Of a DNA stretch of 64,000 nt, positions 63,061 to 64,000 are shown piece after piece. Position 1 is the first letter of the stretch. Each line of letters begins with the position of its first letter. The notes beneath the pieces were generated by a model. The model worked only from the letters and a program-made list of their open reading frames with translations. It did no database searches and was not told where the DNA came from. The position numbers and the translations under genes were made by a program. The DNA is from Diphasiastrum complanatum (Eukaryota > Streptophyta > Lycopodiopsida > Lycopodiales > Lycopodiaceae). The stretch lies in NCBI GenBank assembly GCA_029204225.1, contig CM055110.1, positions 20,008,410 to 20,072,409 of the forward strand. The letters are read 5' to 3'.

Positions 63061-64000
63061 ACTAAATTGTACAGGTTGAATGCTACAATCAAGGGGCAAC
63101 ATGGACTTGTCTCGTCCATACCATCGCAAACTGAAGTGTGGCATAAGAGGCTTGGTCACTTGAACTTAGGAAGCCTCAGTTTGATGAGAAAATCGAAAAT
63201 GGTGAGAGGATTGACCACAATAGAAGACCACTTGAAGTCGATGTGCAAATCATGTGTGTATGGGAAGCAACATCAAGAGAAGTTCAATAAAGGTGGTGTG
63301 CAAGGGCAAAGACCATCTTGGATTTGATCCACACAGATTTATGCGGGCCTATGAGGACTATGTTTTTAGGTAAAGCCTTCCTTTATTGATGATATGTCAC
63401 GTAAGACATGGATTTACTTCTTGAAAAAGAAGTCGGATGCATTTGACAATTTCAAGAGCTTCAAAGCATTGGTAAAAAATCAGACAGGTAGGAAGATCAA
63501 AGTTCTAAGATCAGATAGTAGAGGCGAGTATAAGTCTAACGACTTCAATGATCTTTGTGATCAATGTGGGATCAAAAGACAATTTACACAAGCTCATACT
63601 CCTGCTCTCAATGGTGTAGCTGAGTGCAAGAATTGTATGATTGTGAAAAGTGCAAAATCTATGCTAGCTGAGATGAAACTATCAAAAGATTTTTGGTCAA
63701 AAGCATTTAGTGCGACAATCTATCTTCAAAATAGAAGTCCCACCATTGCCATACCAAAGATAACATCTGAGGAGGCATTAACAAAAAAGAAGCCAAAGGT
63801 GAACCACTTGCAAATCTTTGGATGTAAGGCCTTTGTACACATTTCTAAGGAAGAGAGACTTAAGCTTGATGTGAAAGCTATCAAGTGTATATTCCTAGGA
63901 TATGATGATTGTGTGAAGGGCTATAGATGTTTTGATCTAGTGGAGAACAAAATACATGTCAGCCATGATGTCATCTTTGATGAATCTAAGATGTATGAAG
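62992..64000 (+). pseudogene. Copia pre-integrase and integrase, running off the window
   Basis: LYRLNATI leads to WHKRLGHLNLGSLSLM and CKSCVYGKQHQEKF. The integrase core follows in shifted frames: IHTDLCGPM, FIDDMSRKTWIYFLKKKSDAF, KVLRSDSRGEY and NGVAECKNCMI (catalytic Glu kept, the adjacent Arg changed). FWSKAFSATIYLQNRSP, LQIFGCKAFVHI, FLGYDDCVKGYR and SHDVIFDESKMYE close it at the window edge. Frame breaks occur near 63328 and 63385. RT should follow beyond 64000. Confidence 0.85.

Noticed and set aside
1-64000. CRISPR arrays, bacterial operons, ribosome binding sites, tRNA or rRNA genes
   Set aside because: The window is eukaryotic in character (introns, LTR elements); no spaced direct repeats or cloverleaf sequence was seen.

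Overview
This window looks like nuclear DNA of a land plant with a large, repeat-rich genome. Decayed and nested LTR retrotransposons (Ty3/gypsy and Ty1/copia) fill most of it, with GT-AG introns, TATAAATA-type LTR promoters, (AG)n microsatellites and two ordinary host genes between them. The host genes are a SEC23-type COPII coat exon and a complete three-exon gibberellin-oxidase-like dioxygenase. Both fit any vascular plant. The dioxygenase mixes features of several GA-oxidase classes, and the DDE-like gene at 31.5 kb is not a type I know from flowering plants. I therefore lean towards a fern, lycophyte or gymnosperm, without proof.

Layout. 1-3.7 kb: truncated gypsy element (+). 3.7-6.7 kb: copia element (-) interrupted by a solo LTR. 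7.2-9.5 kb: decayed gypsy pol (+). 10.6-11.3 kb: copia scrap (-). 11.9-12.6 kb: LINE fragment (+). 13.7-14.5 kb: SEC23 first exon (-). 16.0-17.4 kb: 3' half of a copia element (-). 17.4-28.6 kb: most of a gypsy element (-) with an extra 3' ORF and a 25-bp minisatellite. 29.0-30.9 kb: gypsy integrase and LTR (+). 31.5-38.0 kb: an unrecognised three-gene cluster. 38.4-41.1 kb: 5' half of a copia element (+). 41.1-43.3 kb: 5' end of a gypsy element with the same LTR and minisatellite (+). 43.3-53.9 kb: copia element (-) split by a complete, young copia element at 45,630-51,789, with target duplication GTGAT. 56.3-57.9 kb: GA-oxidase-like gene (-). 58.2-59.3 kb: (AG)n arrays. 60.4-64 kb: copia element (+) running off the end.

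The most interesting part is 31.5-38.0 kb. A spliced gene (+) resembles a DDE transposase with a late W-x3-G-x-E motif. It meets, tail to tail and 21 bases apart, a spliced gene of unknown function (-). That gene shares a G-box-rich intergenic region with a third gene (+), which encodes a divergent histone H3 fold followed by a long tail and what looks like the N-terminal half of a Ulp1/C48 cysteine protease. I recognise no described element with this content. The reading frames carry several breaks, mostly at homopolymers, so the cluster is either decayed or affected by assembly errors.

A second structural point: a copia integrase is cut at the same codon in two places, at 17.39 kb (-) and 41.06 kb (+). 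In both places the cut adjoins the same gypsy LTR family and a CTTTG duplication. The halves on either side are complementary, as if one nested composite had been split and inverted.
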